A DNA stretch of 64,000 nucleotides from Halorarum halophilum (GCF_013401515.1 NZ_CP058529.1:3100001-3164000), one strand, 5' to 3'. Shown: positions 34,861-44,235, numbered from the stretch's first letter. Program-made: numbers and translations. Notes: generated by a model from the letters alone, not told the origin.

Positions 34861-35190
34861 ATGGCGATGGCCTGGTACATCTTGATACTCGCTGGACTGT
34901 TCGAAATCGGGTGGGCGATCGGGCTCGGCTACTCTGACGGCCTCTCGAAACCACTCCCGACGCTCGGCACCGTCGCCGCGCTCGTCGTCAGTATGGTGCT
35001 GCTCGCGCAAGCCGTGAAAGACCTCCCCGTGGGAACGGCGTATGCGGTCTGGACCGGGATTGGAGCCGTCGGGACGGCCTCGCTCGGGATCCTCCTCTTC
35101 GACGAGCCGGCCACGTCCCCCCGAATCGCCTGCATCGGGGTGATCGTCGTTGGGATCGTCGGGCTTCACGTCACCTCGGGAGGGCACTGA
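34861..35190 (+). CDS. sugE: Small multidrug resistance family exporter (SugE/Gdx-like)
   Basis: The 109-residue protein has four transmembrane helices and the conserved membrane Glu in LAGLFEIGWAIGLG. Other family marks are AVKDLPVGTAYAVWTGIGAVGT and GILLFDEPATSPRI. The SugE/Gdx branch exports guanidinium ions against protons, while QacE/EmrE relatives export cationic drugs; the motif WAIGLGYSDGL points to the former. It works as a dual-topology dimer in the cell membrane. No riboswitch was seen in front. Confidence 0.88.
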   Translation: MAMAWYILILAGLFEIGWAIGLGYSDGLSKPLPTLGTVAALVVSMVLLAQAVKDLPVGTAYAVWTGIGAVGTASLGILLFDEPATSPRIACIGVIVVGIVGLHVTSGGH

Positions 35191-35555
35191 CGCTCGACTT
35201 GCGGTACTCTTCATCCAGAGACCGACAAGCGTGCGGGGCGACGTAGCGGCGTATCTTGACCGAGAGCCGTGAACTGTACGAGCGTCTTCGGCCACGTTCG
35301 TACGCTACGAACGGATGAACTTCTCGTCGGTCAGTTATTCGGAAACGTACGAGCTAAACGCGATGCGCCACCAGCGAGCACGAGTGTCCACCCGACGATC
35401 ACTGGTTCGCTGTCGAACGGGACACACGCCCCCACACTCTGTACATCGACCGAGACCAGCGGGCCTCCAGCCACGACGTGAATCCCCGTCGGTCACCGAC
35501 TCAAAGATGGGTGTGGAAAGCGCGCCTACCCCTCGCGACCGAGCACGTCCGTCGA
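35191..35555. other. Gene-free spacer
   Basis: These 365 bp contain short open stretches but none with a convincing start, composition or neighbour. An imperfect inverted stretch around 35279-35314 (cgttcgtacgctacgaacg) could be a transcription end signal for the exporter. Confidence 0.4.
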
Positions 35556-35942
35556 TCAGGTGGTTTCGTCGGGTTCGTCCTCGGAGAAGGCGCGGACGAG
35601 CAGCATCAGGGCCGCCCCGAGCAGGGCCGTGTTCTTGAGGAACTGGACCTGCTCGGTCTGTCGGGTCTCGTCGTCGTGGTTCCAGAAGTCGTGCATCGTC
35701 GGCGTGATTCCGACGAACCATGCGACCATCGCCGCGGCAGCGAGTCGCGGCGCACGCCACAGGAGGACGCCGACGCTGCCGAGGAGGAACATCCCGCTCG
35801 CGAGCGGGACGAGAACGTCCGGGAGGGGCACGTCCTTGGCCCGGGCGTACTCGATACGGCCCTCGAGCTCCTGGAAGTTCTCGACCGCGGTGTAGGCGAG
35901 CACACCGGCGTACAGCGCGCGTCCGAGTCGGGACGGGGGCAT
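35556..35942 (-). CDS. DoxX-family membrane protein
   Basis: The 128-residue protein has four hydrophobic segments. The DoxX-type marks are LGRALYAGVLAYTAVENFQELEGRIEYA near the start and ALLGAALMLLVRAFSEDEP at the end, with MHDFWN between. DoxX proteins are tied to thiosulphate:quinone oxidation in some archaea and to unknown redox roles in others. No partner subunit is present here. The ATG at 35942 gives family length. Confidence 0.85.
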   Translation of the reverse strand: MPPSRLGRALYAGVLAYTAVENFQELEGRIEYARAKDVPLPDVLVPLASGMFLLGSVGVLLWRAPRLAAAAMVAWFVGITPTMHDFWNHDDETRQTEQVQFLKNTALLGAALMLLVRAFSEDEPDETT

Positions 35943-36434
35943 CAGCGGCCCTCCTGGGGACGGTGAACCGACGGGTGGTCGGCGAATCGCTTCGCGACTG
36001 AACGACTCGAGCGATCTGGACGGGGTCGCATCACGGGGTACGTTCGTAGCGCCATCGCCAAGAATGATTCGAGGCTGCCGATCGAACCGCTGGGTGCAGC
36101 AGGCAACAGCAGCGTGTCCGCCGGCCCGCGATCGACGTGGGCGCAAAGGCCCCCGTCCTCCGTCGCCGGCAGGGTGCACCGCAAGGTCTGACTCCGCCGG
36201 TCTCGGAGTCAACCCCGGTCTCGCCGCCGTATCGTTCGCCGATCCGTCGGCGAAGCGCGGGACCGATTCCCCACCGCCGAGCACTAACCGGCCCGCGATC
36301 GCGATCCGCATTCCCCGGTTCAGAGCGAGTGGCAACGGATTCTCGACTGGCAACACTGGAAGACCGGAGCCCCCCGTTCCCAGACTTCGTAATTTGAGGG
36401 ATGGATTTAGTTCGAGGTCGTTTGAAGGGCGATC
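35943..36434. other. Gene-poor stretch with promoter of the next gene
   Basis: No supported gene in these 492 bp. The minus-strand frame continuing upstream of the DoxX start is Arg/Pro-rich and not halophile-like. A TATA-like gatttagttc lies at about 36404-36413, about 21-31 bp before the GTG at 36435. Confidence 0.4.
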
Positions 36435-36707
36435 GTGTCCAGCGAATCAGCGTCCGAACCCGAGTTGTGGGCGGAGGGGCCCGACGGGAAGTTCCAGCGG
36501 CTCGGGGAGGACGCCTACATGCTTATCGGTGCCGTGAGCGCGCTCGTTGCCCTGTTGTTGTACCCACCCGCCTTCGGGTTCGTCTCCATCATCTGTGGCG
36601 TGCAGCTCCTCCGCAGACACAGCGAGCCTCTGCGGATCGCGATGCTGGGGTGGACCGGCGTGGGGTTGGCCCTCGGAATGAGCCTGAGCGCGGGACTCTG
36701 GGGGTAG
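36435..36707 (+). CDS. Small two-helix membrane protein
   Basis: The 90-residue protein begins at a GTG and has an acidic N-terminus (MSSESASEPELWAEGPDG), then hydrophobic segments AYMLIGAVSALVALLLYPPAFGFVSIICG (read as one to two helices) and MLGWTGVGLALGMSLSAGL. The composition and length are those of common haloarchaeal small membrane proteins of unknown role. It stands alone; the convergent gene follows 107 bp later. Confidence 0.65.
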   Translation: MSSESASEPELWAEGPDGKFQRLGEDAYMLIGAVSALVALLLYPPAFGFVSIICGVQLLRRHSEPLRIAMLGWTGVGLALGMSLSAGLWG

Positions 36708-36814
36708 CGTCGGACACGCCCGTGACGTGGTGGATGCATCCCGGGTTTCGTGTCGATGCGAGCGGATCAACGGCGACGGAGGCCGTCGGGCCTGAGGCCG
36801 TCGGGACTACACGT

Positions 36815-38014
36815 TCACGAGCGCCCGCCGAGCGGGCCGAGCGCATCGTTCGGGTCGTCGTCGGAGACGTTGTCGCGGACCTCGATGCCCGCCGCCTCGA
36901 ACGACGGCGCGTCGCCTTCGGGGACCTCGAGGAGCACCGCGTCACCGTCCCGTCCCGGGCCCGTGGTATCGAACCGATCGGACGGGTGGTGGAACCGGTT
37001 GTCGACGATGCGGGCACCCTCCGTCGGCACGCCCCGGAGTTTGATCGCCTCCTGGGGCCGCCCCGAGATACGGTCCGTCGTGAACAGCATCTCGTTGTGG
37101 TGCACGGAGACGCGCCGCCCGCCCTGTTTCGAGGTCCCGTCGTCCGAGTTTCGGCAGTGCATGTCGATGGCGTGGAGGACGCCGTGGGGGCCGAACAGGT
37201 TGTGGCAGGCGATGAACGAGCAGTCCTCGTGGCCGCTCCCGGCGATGCTGTGTCGGTTGTTGTCGAAGTAACAGCGCTGGATGAGCGGCTCCGCGTGCCG
37301 CATCGACACGCCGTAGCCGAGCGCGTCCTGCGGGTTGTCGACGAGGTCGCAGTGGTGGACGTGTGCCCTCTCGACGAAGCCCGCCCGCCCGATGTTGATG
37401 GGCGTGTGGCCCCACCCGCGACCGACGACGTTGTCGATCTCGACGCGGTCGGCGTTCACCTCGATCCCCGACATCGGCCGGTTCTCCTCGTAGCTGACCC
37501 ACTCGTTGTGCGTAGACTGCGGACCGACCAGTCGAAGACCCGTGAGCCGGAATCCCGGCTCGGTGACGTTGAACACGCGGCGGATCTCCTCGTCCCTCAT
37601 GTACATCGAGTCGCGGACGACGAGCTCCGCACCCTCCGAACCCGTCCCGCGGTCGGAGGCGAGCGTGACGTTCGGGGCCGCGACGCCCTGGTCGTGGACG
37701 CCCGTGAGGTCGATCGTCGCCCGCCCCGGGACGAAGATGACGTCCCCCTTCTCGGCGGTCTCGAGCGCCTCGACCAGCTGCTCACGGTTCTCCGGGGTGA
37801 CGTCCGCGTCGGACTCGGTTGGTTTCGTGCCCGCTGTGGGCCAGCCTCCACCCCGCGTCCCCTCGTCCGTGGTGACGGTCGACGGGTCGTAGGATGAGCC
37901 AGCACCGACGTCGTCCAGGTCGTCGAGTCGTATCGGAGGGTCGTACTCGTACCGCGCTCGGGTGGAGTTGGCGTCCGGCATGGATTGGAGAGTGCTGTTG
38001 CTTTGGTCGGTCAT
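36815..38014 (-). CDS. Right-handed parallel beta-helix protein
   Basis: The 399-residue protein contains short repeated strand-turn units (FRLTGLRLVGPQ, VEIDNVVGRGWGHTPINIGR, AHVHHCDLVDNPQDALGYG, QRCYFDNNRHSIAG, VHHNEMLF, RIVDNRFHH), the pattern of pectate-lyase-like beta helices that bind or cut polysaccharide. There is no signal peptide, which is odd for a polysaccharide enzyme. A second start MPDANSTRARYEYD lies 33 bp downstream and may be the true one. It has no operon partner and no catalytic residues I can assign. Confidence 0.8.
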   Translation of the reverse strand: MTDQSNSTLQSMPDANSTRARYEYDPPIRLDDLDDVGAGSSYDPSTVTTDEGTRGGGWPTAGTKPTESDADVTPENREQLVEALETAEKGDVIFVPGRATIDLTGVHDQGVAAPNVTLASDRGTGSEGAELVVRDSMYMRDEEIRRVFNVTEPGFRLTGLRLVGPQSTHNEWVSYEENRPMSGIEVNADRVEIDNVVGRGWGHTPINIGRAGFVERAHVHHCDLVDNPQDALGYGVSMRHAEPLIQRCYFDNNRHSIAGSGHEDCSFIACHNLFGPHGVLHAIDMHCRNSDDGTSKQGGRRVSVHHNEMLFTTDRISGRPQEAIKLRGVPTEGARIVDNRFHHPSDRFDTTGPGRDGDAVLLEVPEGDAPSFEAAGIEVRDNVSDDDPNDALGPLGGRS

Positions 38015-38588
38015 TAGGACGGGAAGGAGTTGCGGACCACATTCTTCACGGCGGATTGGACTTCGATCGTCCGTTGTCAGTACCGGTGAGGACTGACGCG
38101 AGACGAGCCGGTTGTTCGACCTGAGGGGAGAGAGCGGACTTGCAGACGGTCACCTCGGTGCGACGCCTGCGCAGTCGGGAGAGGAACCTCCTCAATCCAG
38201 AAGTTCGTACTCATTCGCGCAAGCGACGCGGGAGTGATCAGATCCTATGCGTCTGCCAGCTCGACTCCTGTTTCGATGAGGGGGTCGATTTGCTGATCGG
38301 GATCAGGGTCGGCTATGCTGTAGAGGAGTCGAGATGCACGACCCCTCACTGGGCGTGAGGTCGAGCGAGGACGGCGGGAAGGCCACTCCCGACTTACATC
38401 CTCACACCTCATTGGAACTCGGGGTAGTTCGGGTGGTCGGGAATTCGACGGGCGTCGTCCGCTGACAGCGTGTCCAACCGACTCCGTCGGCCATTGCCCG
38501 GAGTCGGACTCCGTGGGTCGTGAACTTCTCGAATCCGGTCGAATAGGGCATACCGGGATTCTATCGGGTGTGACAGATCACGAATGGT
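38015..38588. other. Gene-poor stretch with a possible gene fragment on the minus strand
   Basis: No complete gene is seen. On the minus strand 38409-38553 reads as a plausible C-terminal fragment ending TLSADDARRIPDHPNYPEFQ and a TGA, without a start codon. It may be the end of a broken gene that began at 38885. Confidence 0.4.
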
Positions 38589-38885
38589 CTAGACGGGGTT
38601 TTCAGCCCCGATCGGCTGTACCTTAATCTGCTCCTCGTCCCTGATGGTGATCTCCGTATCGTTGTACTCGAAGGACAGACGGCCGTCGAACGACACCGAG
38701 CGAAGCACGGAGACCATCACACTCCCGGGTTCCACCTGGCTCAGTATCAGGACTACTCGCGGCCACTCACCGGTCGGTGACGGCTGGTACGTGTCTACAT
38801 CCTGCCACCCGCTGGGTGTAGTATCGACTTCGGACTTCTCCGCCACTGTCGCCCAGGGCCCGTACGAGTGTCGTCGACGGCACAC
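38589..38885 (-). CDS. Hypothetical protein, possibly a fragment
   Basis: The frame gives 98 residues. The second half (WPRVVLILSQVEPGSVMVSV, then LSFEYNDTEITIRDEEQIKV) looks like a real beta-rich halophilic domain, while the first 25 residues are basic and less convincing. The start is therefore uncertain. It has no recognised family and no clear promoter. It may belong with the fragment downstream on the same strand. Confidence 0.4.
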   Translation of the reverse strand: MCRRRHSYGPWATVAEKSEVDTTPSGWQDVDTYQPSPTGEWPRVVLILSQVEPGSVMVSVLRSVSFDGRLSFEYNDTEITIRDEEQIKVQPIGAENPV

Positions 38886-38906
38886 GCCCGCTGTGAGGAG
38901 TCCGGC

Positions 38907-39446
38907 TTAGACGTCGATGCGACAGTACCGTGGATCACCCGATCGTGCGAGGAAGTAGAGCAGGAGGACGATGCCGCCGACTCTGAGGAGGTTGCCGTGG
39001 AAAGGCATCGCGGCGAGTGCGCCCGCCAACCCAAGCAGTCCGAGGACGCCCGCTCCACAGCTCGCACACCCCGAGGCAACCAGTCCAGGGATGACGCCGC
39101 CGAGATTGGTTACGTCCCCGAGACCCTGGACACGAACCTGGGCGAGTGTGTTTGTCACGGCGACGCCCGTCAGAAACGCGTACGCCACGACGAGGCCCAG
39201 TCCGATCGCGCCGGTGGTGGCGTAGGTGTTCTCCGTCAGGAGGAGGACTGCATCGTCGAGCCACTCGGGCCCAGCCGAGAGCATCTGGACGCTCATGCTC
39301 GGGAACGAACTCAGGATGAGTCCGACGTACGTAACGGCTGCGACGGCAGACGCCAGTCCCGTCCGGCGTGTCGTGGTGAACGGATAGCTGAGCGCCGCTC
39401 CGATTCGTGCGACCGTTCCGTCGAGCACGCGCCGAGTGTCGCTCAT
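38907..39446 (-). CDS. Membrane protein with CASCG motif, redox partner candidate
   Basis: The 179-residue protein has about four hydrophobic segments. A helix start bears CASCGAGVLGLLGLAGALAA, in which two cysteines two residues apart face the membrane border, and another Cys occurs in the C-terminal tail (RYCRIDV). It overlaps the DsbA-like gene by four bases (ATGA), so the two are made together. DsbA needs a membrane partner such as DsbB or VKOR to pass on electrons; this protein may be that partner, though it matches neither by eye. Confidence 0.75.
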   Translation of the reverse strand: MSDTRRVLDGTVARIGAALSYPFTTTRRTGLASAVAAVTYVGLILSSFPSMSVQMLSAGPEWLDDAVLLLTENTYATTGAIGLGLVVAYAFLTGVAVTNTLAQVRVQGLGDVTNLGGVIPGLVASGCASCGAGVLGLLGLAGALAAMPFHGNLLRVGGIVLLLYFLARSGDPRYCRIDV

Positions 39447-40186
39447 GCGTTCTGGACCGACTCGATCGTCGACCGGAACCGCTCGTACGGTTGTGCCCCG
39501 GTGATCGTCTCCGCCTCCCCCGACTCGGGGTTGTACACGATGAACCCAGGGGTCACGCTAATACCGTTGTGGCGAGCCATCATCTTCTCCTCGGTCACCT
39601 GTCTCCGCATCGATTTCCAGCTCCCGTTCAGGCACTGTTCGACCACGGTGGTGTCGACGTCATCGACGTCAGCGGTGATCTCGAGGAGGTTTTCCCGGTT
39701 CGCCCACCCCGAGTTCGGTTCGCCCTGTGCGTCGAAGACGGCGGCGTGCCACCGGAGGAACGCGTTTGGATTAGAGTCGCGGACCTGCCGCCACACGCAC
39801 CGCGAGGCGACCGCCGCGGTCAGGGAGTCGTCACCGATGTTCGGAAACTCCAGGAGCGGCATACGAACCGTGTCGGCTTCGATCTCGTTGGCGAGAAGTT
39901 GCGGCAGTACGTCCTCCTCGACACGCCCGCAGAACGGACACTGATAGTCGCTCCAGTAGTAGAGATCGAGGGGTGCGTCCGGCGAGCCGACGATAGGTGT
40001 ACCGGCGAGCTCGATGTCGAACGAAGTGGTCGAATCCGACGCGTGAACGGCGACATTAGCGATGGGGGGCCCACTCGACCCGTCGTCCGATTCGGCGTTG
40101 TCGGCCCCGCCGATCGTCTGCGAGACGCCAACCCCCGCCAGGGCAGTCCCCGCCCCGAAGAGGAGGACGTTCCGTCTGGTCCTCAT
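39443..40186 (-). CDS. Exported DsbA-like thioredoxin-fold protein
   Basis: The 247-residue protein starts with a twin-arginine signal (MRTRRNVLLFGAGTALAGVG) and has the DsbA pattern YYWSDYQCPFCGRVEEDVLP with a CPFC active site. Later segments EKMMARHNGISVTPGFIVY supply the cis-Pro loop (TPG). It catalyses disulphide formation or reduction outside the cell or on exported proteins. The mature domain of about 200 residues fits DsbA-like (DSBA/Thioredoxin_4) members. Coupled with the CASCG membrane protein downstream. Confidence 0.9.
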   Translation of the reverse strand: MRTRRNVLLFGAGTALAGVGVSQTIGGADNAESDDGSSGPPIANVAVHASDSTTSFDIELAGTPIVGSPDAPLDLYYWSDYQCPFCGRVEEDVLPQLLANEIEADTVRMPLLEFPNIGDDSLTAAVASRCVWRQVRDSNPNAFLRWHAAVFDAQGEPNSGWANRENLLEITADVDDVDTTVVEQCLNGSWKSMRRQVTEEKMMARHNGISVTPGFIVYNPESGEAETITGAQPYERFRSTIESVQNA

Positions 40187-40350
40187 CGTCTCGCACCCCC
40201 CGAGTCGAGGCCCGGCCGGCCAAAGAAAGAACGAACGTCGGAGGTCGTGTCGCCGGACTGTGGATTCCGGTTCAGTCGCATACGAGTCCCTGAACGAAGC
40301 CGGGACCGTAAACGGAGAGGCGCGTTCGCAGCGCCAGCGAACGCTGTCAA

Positions 40351-40360
40351 GATTTAAATC
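40351..40360 (+). promoter_or_regulatory. TATA-like box of the HTH/DUF7521 pair
   Basis: gatttaaatc, a perfect palindromic TATA-like sequence, lies 21-30 bp before the ATG at 40381, so the transcript should be leaderless or nearly so. Confidence 0.6.
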
Positions 40361-40380
40361 CGATCGCCGCTGGTCTACGC

Positions 40381-40734
40381 ATGAGTGTGGAGGTGGACCC
40401 GGCGGAGGTGCTCGGCCTGCTCTACGACGAGTACGCACGGTCCATCCTCATGCGGACGAGTAGCAAACCGATGTCAGCCGACCAACTCGCGGACGCCTGC
40501 GACGCATCGATTTCGACGGTCTACCGACGGGTGGACGAACTGGAGGAACTCGGATTGATTCACGGCGAAGAACAGTACGACCCGAACGGCGATCACTATC
40601 GGACGTTCGAGGCGGTGGTCGACCACGTCGGCATCGATATCGAGGACGGAGACCTCTCGGTCACGATGTCTCGATCGGAGAACAGGGCCGACAGATTCAC
40701 TCGGGCATGGGAGAACCTCCGGGAGGACGAATGA
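40381..40734 (+). CDS. ArsR-type winged-helix regulator
   Basis: The 117-residue protein has a winged-helix domain (YDEYARSILMRTSSKPMSADQLADACDA..., recognition helix ISTVYRRVDELEELG, wing LIHGEEQYDPNGDHYRTFE) and an acidic tail. Such one-domain regulators are abundant in haloarchaea, often paired with a DUF7521 membrane protein, as here. The ATGA overlap links both in translation. Target genes and signal are unknown; the pair may be a simple membrane-linked regulator. Confidence 0.88.
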   Translation: MSVEVDPAEVLGLLYDEYARSILMRTSSKPMSADQLADACDASISTVYRRVDELEELGLIHGEEQYDPNGDHYRTFEAVVDHVGIDIEDGDLSVTMSRSENRADRFTRAWENLREDE

Positions 40735-40994
40735 GCCTCCCGCTCGTCCTCGGAAACGTCCTGATACTCGGACTCGGACTTCTCATCGCCTACCAGGCGT
40801 TCCGGGGGTACCGGCGGAACGGGAGTCGGATGATGTTCTCGATCGGCGTTGGCTTCGTCCTGCTGAGTGTCGGCGGTGTCACCGGCTGTTCGACGTTCGA
40901 ACTGCTCGGCCTCTCCTTCCCGGGGATGGAGTTCCTGAAGACGTGTCTCATTGGAACGGGGATGTCCGTCATCTCGATCGCCCTCTACCGGTAA
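40731..40994 (+). CDS. DUF7521-type small membrane protein
   Basis: The 87-residue protein has three hydrophobic segments: LVLGNVLILGLGLLIAYQAF, MMFSIGVGFVLLSVGGVTG, and a third containing FLKTCLIGTGMSVISIALY. It overlaps the winged-helix gene by four bases. This two-gene arrangement is common in haloarchaea and suggests that the membrane protein passes a signal to the regulator. No enzymatic motif is present. Confidence 0.8.
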   Translation: MSLPLVLGNVLILGLGLLIAYQAFRGYRRNGSRMMFSIGVGFVLLSVGGVTGCSTFELLGLSFPGMEFLKTCLIGTGMSVISIALYR

Positions 40995-41550
40995 GTCGGG
41001 CACCGCTTGGTGGTCGACCGGCTGGTGCAGCGGTACGGAGCGGAAGACCGGGGTCACTGGGTGGGGACAACCAATCCGTAGTCACCCGGGTGAGGAAAGG
41101 GGGGCACGGCGGTCGAATGCGGGTAGTAGTAAACGAGACTATCACCCGCTACCGAAAACAAGGACCGGATACGTACTCCTCCCTCGGTTGACAACGGCTG
41201 AATCCGAGACGGTACCGCCGTGAATCCCTCGATCCCTGAAGCTCGAAAATCTGCGACCGTCAGCGACACGACCACGGCGGAGCCTTCGTGTCCGATGACG
41301 GTGATCGGGATCCCGCGGAAGGGGACTGTTCCTCCTGGAAGCGTGATCGTGAGACGAGAGGTGTAGGAGCGACGGAGAAACACCTACTCGGGTTCCTCAA
41401 CCGCGGAGTATACTCGTTCCCGTGGAATCCGGACGGACTAGGGCAACGTATGGCGGCCTTCGATATCTGACCTCACGATAGCAGTGGCGCTATTGGCGGT
41501 CGGTTCTCTCGTACCAAATCATTTCCATCGTCGAACGGCCGTCGGGACAC
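40995..41550. other. Gene-poor stretch
   Basis: No gene can be supported in these 556 bp. A 109-codon minus-strand frame (41054-41383) has a beta-rich look but no promoter, partner or halophilic acidity. The region is poorer in G+C than its neighbours. Confidence 0.4.
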
Positions 41551-42195
41551 TCAGATCCGCTGTACCGTCGGGAGCGTCACGTTCCACTCCGTCACGGTGC
41601 CCTGCTGGTCGGTGGAGTACTGCCGGGTGTCGCTGCCCGACGGCGCGATCACTCCCGCGCGGGTCTGCGAGTCCGTCTCCCCTCCCTCGAACTGCCAGGT
41701 GACGGCGGCCTCGACGTACACCGCGTAGTCGTTGGTGTTGGTCAACTCCACCACCACTCGCGTGTCGTCGCCGGACTGGGAGGTCCCCTCCACCTCGATA
41801 CCGTCACGCGCCCCCGGGGTCGATGTCGGGCTCGTCCCCGTTCCCGTCCCCGTCGAGCCCGGCGTCTCGGTCGCTGTACCCCGCGGCGTCTCCGTCCGCG
41901 TGGCACCTCGCGTTTCGGTGCTCGTGGTATCCGTCGTGGCAGTCCCCGACTCGGTGGACGTGCCGGGCGGGGACTCGGTGTCGGTGGCCGTCGACGTCTC
42001 GGTTCCGGTGGGCGAGCGTTGCGGTGACTCGGTCGTCGTCGGGGTCGGCGTCCCGTTCGGCCCGTGGCCGTCGGAGTCGTTGGCAGGGCCTGCTTCGTCG
42101 CTGCCCCTGGGGCCGATGTCCAGGATGGCCGCCCCCGCCGCCGCGATCGCCCCACTGGCTCCGAGCGCGGTCAGGACGAAGTCTCGCCGGTTCAT
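41551..42195 (-). CDS. Tat-exported protein with long Thr/Ser/Pro linker
   Basis: The 214-residue protein has a Tat signal (NRRDFVLTALGASGAIAAAG), then about 90 residues almost entirely Thr, Ser, Pro, Gly and Glu, a likely glycosylated spacer, and a C-terminal beta domain of about 80 residues (TRVVVELTNTNDYAVYVEAAV, later SDTRQYSTDQQGTVTEWNVT). The domain resembles FxLYD/CARDB-like modules that comment on tail conformation, without enzymatic residues. I prefer the ATG at 42195 to the GTG six bases upstream. The role is unknown. Confidence 0.75.
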   Translation of the reverse strand: MNRRDFVLTALGASGAIAAAGAAILDIGPRGSDEAGPANDSDGHGPNGTPTPTTTESPQRSPTGTETSTATDTESPPGTSTESGTATTDTTSTETRGATRTETPRGTATETPGSTGTGTGTSPTSTPGARDGIEVEGTSQSGDDTRVVVELTNTNDYAVYVEAAVTWQFEGGETDSQTRAGVIAPSGSDTRQYSTDQQGTVTEWNVTLPTVQRI

Positions 42196-43413
42196 GCTCA
42201 CACACTCGCGGGGACACGCACGTTATTACGCTCACAATAAACCGCCGGTCGGTAGCGTTCGAAACCCTGGGATGGTCATTACCGAGTGTACTCATCGAAC
42301 GGAAACTCGATCGCGCTCCGTCGACCGAGCGGGGACGGAATCCGATGATTGGCTTTCCGAGGACGAGTCGCTCGGAACTCAGGGAACCGTCGTAACGACC
42401 GTCAGTTCGGCCGCTCCCTCGGGGTCGGTCACGGTCACGTCGAAGGCGACGGCGAATACCATCGTATCGCTCGACAGCCAGGAACTCCTCGTTCATGAGA
42501 CATATCAAGCACTAGTTCGAAGGTGCCAGGGCGGATTGGACAATGATAGAAAAGCATATGGAAAATTATAGCAACGAAAAGCTATTAAGTGTTTGATGTT
42601 GATAAGTGGATGCCCGAGACGGTACCTCTCGTAGGCTAAAACCGTCTCCAATGACGATTCATGGTTCGCCTCATCCCCGCCGAGAGGTGAAACAACGAGG
42701 AGGTATCGGACTCGAAGTTCTTTCTCATGGCCAGGGAAAACGATGTCCCACCGAAGATCGTCTATTTTCGGACCAAAAGGAGCTCAGCCGGGAGAATGAG
42801 GGAATATTCTCCTGAACACAACGAGGCTGAATTCGTTCGTGGATACCCACTTATTCCCACGAAACTCCACTTCGGAGCGGGATTGAAGTCCGCTGGAGAA
42901 CCTGTTTCCACTCGGGTTCCTCCAGGGGTCAAACCCCGTCTCATCTCTGAAGCAGACGATGAGGTCGAAGACTTTCTGACTTAAATATGATATACCTTGG
43001 TATTCGATGGATAGTTCCTCATAGTGGCCAATGATGTAATTCAATTGTCTACTATCCGCCCTTCGAACTGAAACTCCGATGGCTGCTACGGCAACCACCG
43101 AGTGAGATCGGGGATTATGGCAGTCTAACGGATCCCCGAGCACTCACCGGATCGGTATCTATGAAAAGGCACCTACGTGTACTCGATTGAGGACCACTAC
43201 AGATCGAGTACACGTTAGAAGTACCTGAAAAACAGGTTCCGAGCCTATGTGATTTCAGATGGTAATTCGACAGCTGAACGAGCAAAATGTTCACGTCTCG
43301 TAAACACATTTTTGAGAATAGAGCGTACGTTGTCTCGTTTCCCAATTCGTTACAGTGTTACAGTTGTAATCCCTCTCGACTCATCAGCGTCTCGTTAGCA
43401 GTGAGTGAACGAA
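42196..43413. other. Long gene-poor, A+T-richer stretch
   Basis: About 1.2 kb without a supported gene. A minus-strand fragment ending at 42384-ish reads SSDTMVFAVAFDVTVTDPEG before a stop; its core VFAVAFDV occurs again in the gene-free stretch near 56262-56290. Around 42540-42600 is an A+T-rich run followed by the hairpin at 42616. From about 42985 the base composition drops to around 45% G+C, as in decayed or foreign DNA. Confidence 0.5.
42616..42648. repeat. Perfect 8-bp inverted repeat (hairpin)
   Basis: GAGACGGT (42616-42623) and ACCGTCTC (42641-42648) can pair over a 17-nt loop. It follows an A+T-rich promoter-like stretch by about 20 bp, so it could be the 5' end of a small RNA or an operator. 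Confidence 0.4.
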
Positions 43414-44169
43414 TCAGGCCGAGAGCAGTTCGTTCTCGATGGCCTTGGCAGCACTGGTGACGAGTCCAGTGACGTCCTCCTCGAGGCGTTTACCGGACAT
43501 GTGATGGACGTTCCCGGTGACACTCACTGCGCCAACCGGGGTACCGTCGCCCCTGACGACCGGCGACGCGACACACTGGTGCCCCTCGAGGAATTCCTCG
43601 CGATCGAACGCGATCCGCTGATCACGGACGGAGCGGAGTTCGTGTTCTAGCTCCTGTTCGTCGACGATCGTCTTGTCCGTGTACGCGTCGAGACCGGTAC
43701 CGTCGAGGATGCGAGCACGTTCGTCGCCCGGAAGAAACGCGAGGATAGCCTTTCCACCGGCCGTCGCGTGCAACGGAGCGACATCACCCTCCGTGATCTC
43801 GTCGTGTTCCTCTTCAGTGCCGATCCGAAGTGCGTACACGCCGCGGTCGTTCTCGTGGACGATGAAGCTCGACGTATGTCCCGCTGTTGCGGCGAGATTA
43901 CTGGTGACTTCGCGTATCGTTTCCAGTGGAAGCCGTCCGCGAGCGCGTCGGCCGAGACTGAGAAATCGATTACTGAGGTAGTAATCGTCACCCTCACGAA
44001 CGAGGTATCCCAGCCGAGTGAGCGTCTGAACGTGCTTATAGACCCCGCTCTTCGAGAGTCCGACTTCCCGGGCAAGTTCGCTTATCCCGGCTCCCTGTTT
44101 TTGCTCCAGGAGCTCGATGATGTGGAAGCTGGTTTCCGTGGCTTTCACCGTGGCCGGGTCGGTGGTCAT
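43414..44169 (-). CDS. IclR-family transcriptional regulator
   Basis: The 251-residue protein has an N-terminal helix-turn-helix (FHIIELLEQKQGAGISELAREV, recognition part LSKSGVYKHVQTLTRLGYL) and a C-terminal IclR effector domain (LPGDERARIL, FLEGHQCVASPVVRGDGTPVGAVSVTG). The family binds sugar acids or aromatic metabolites and controls nearby catabolic genes. It is divergent from galactonate dehydratase, so it is the likely regulator of the galactoside cluster. The ATG at 44169 gives standard length. Confidence 0.9.
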   Translation of the reverse strand: MTTDPATVKATETSFHIIELLEQKQGAGISELAREVGLSKSGVYKHVQTLTRLGYLVREGDDYYLSNRFLSLGRRARGRLPLETIREVTSNLAATAGHTSSFIVHENDRGVYALRIGTEEEHDEITEGDVAPLHATAGGKAILAFLPGDERARILDGTGLDAYTDKTIVDEQELEHELRSVRDQRIAFDREEFLEGHQCVASPVVRGDGTPVGAVSVTGNVHHMSGKRLEEDVTGLVTSAAKAIENELLSA

Positions 44170-44235
44170 ACGGTGCCCACGAGTCGCACTCACAAAACAA
44201 TTTACGATGAGTAAACGCTCGTACTCGTGAAATTA

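Noticed and set aside
41054-41383. A 109-codon minus-strand frame with beta-rich sequence
   Set aside because: No promoter, ribosome site or partner gene, and a basic composition; kept only as a remark in the gene-poor stretch.
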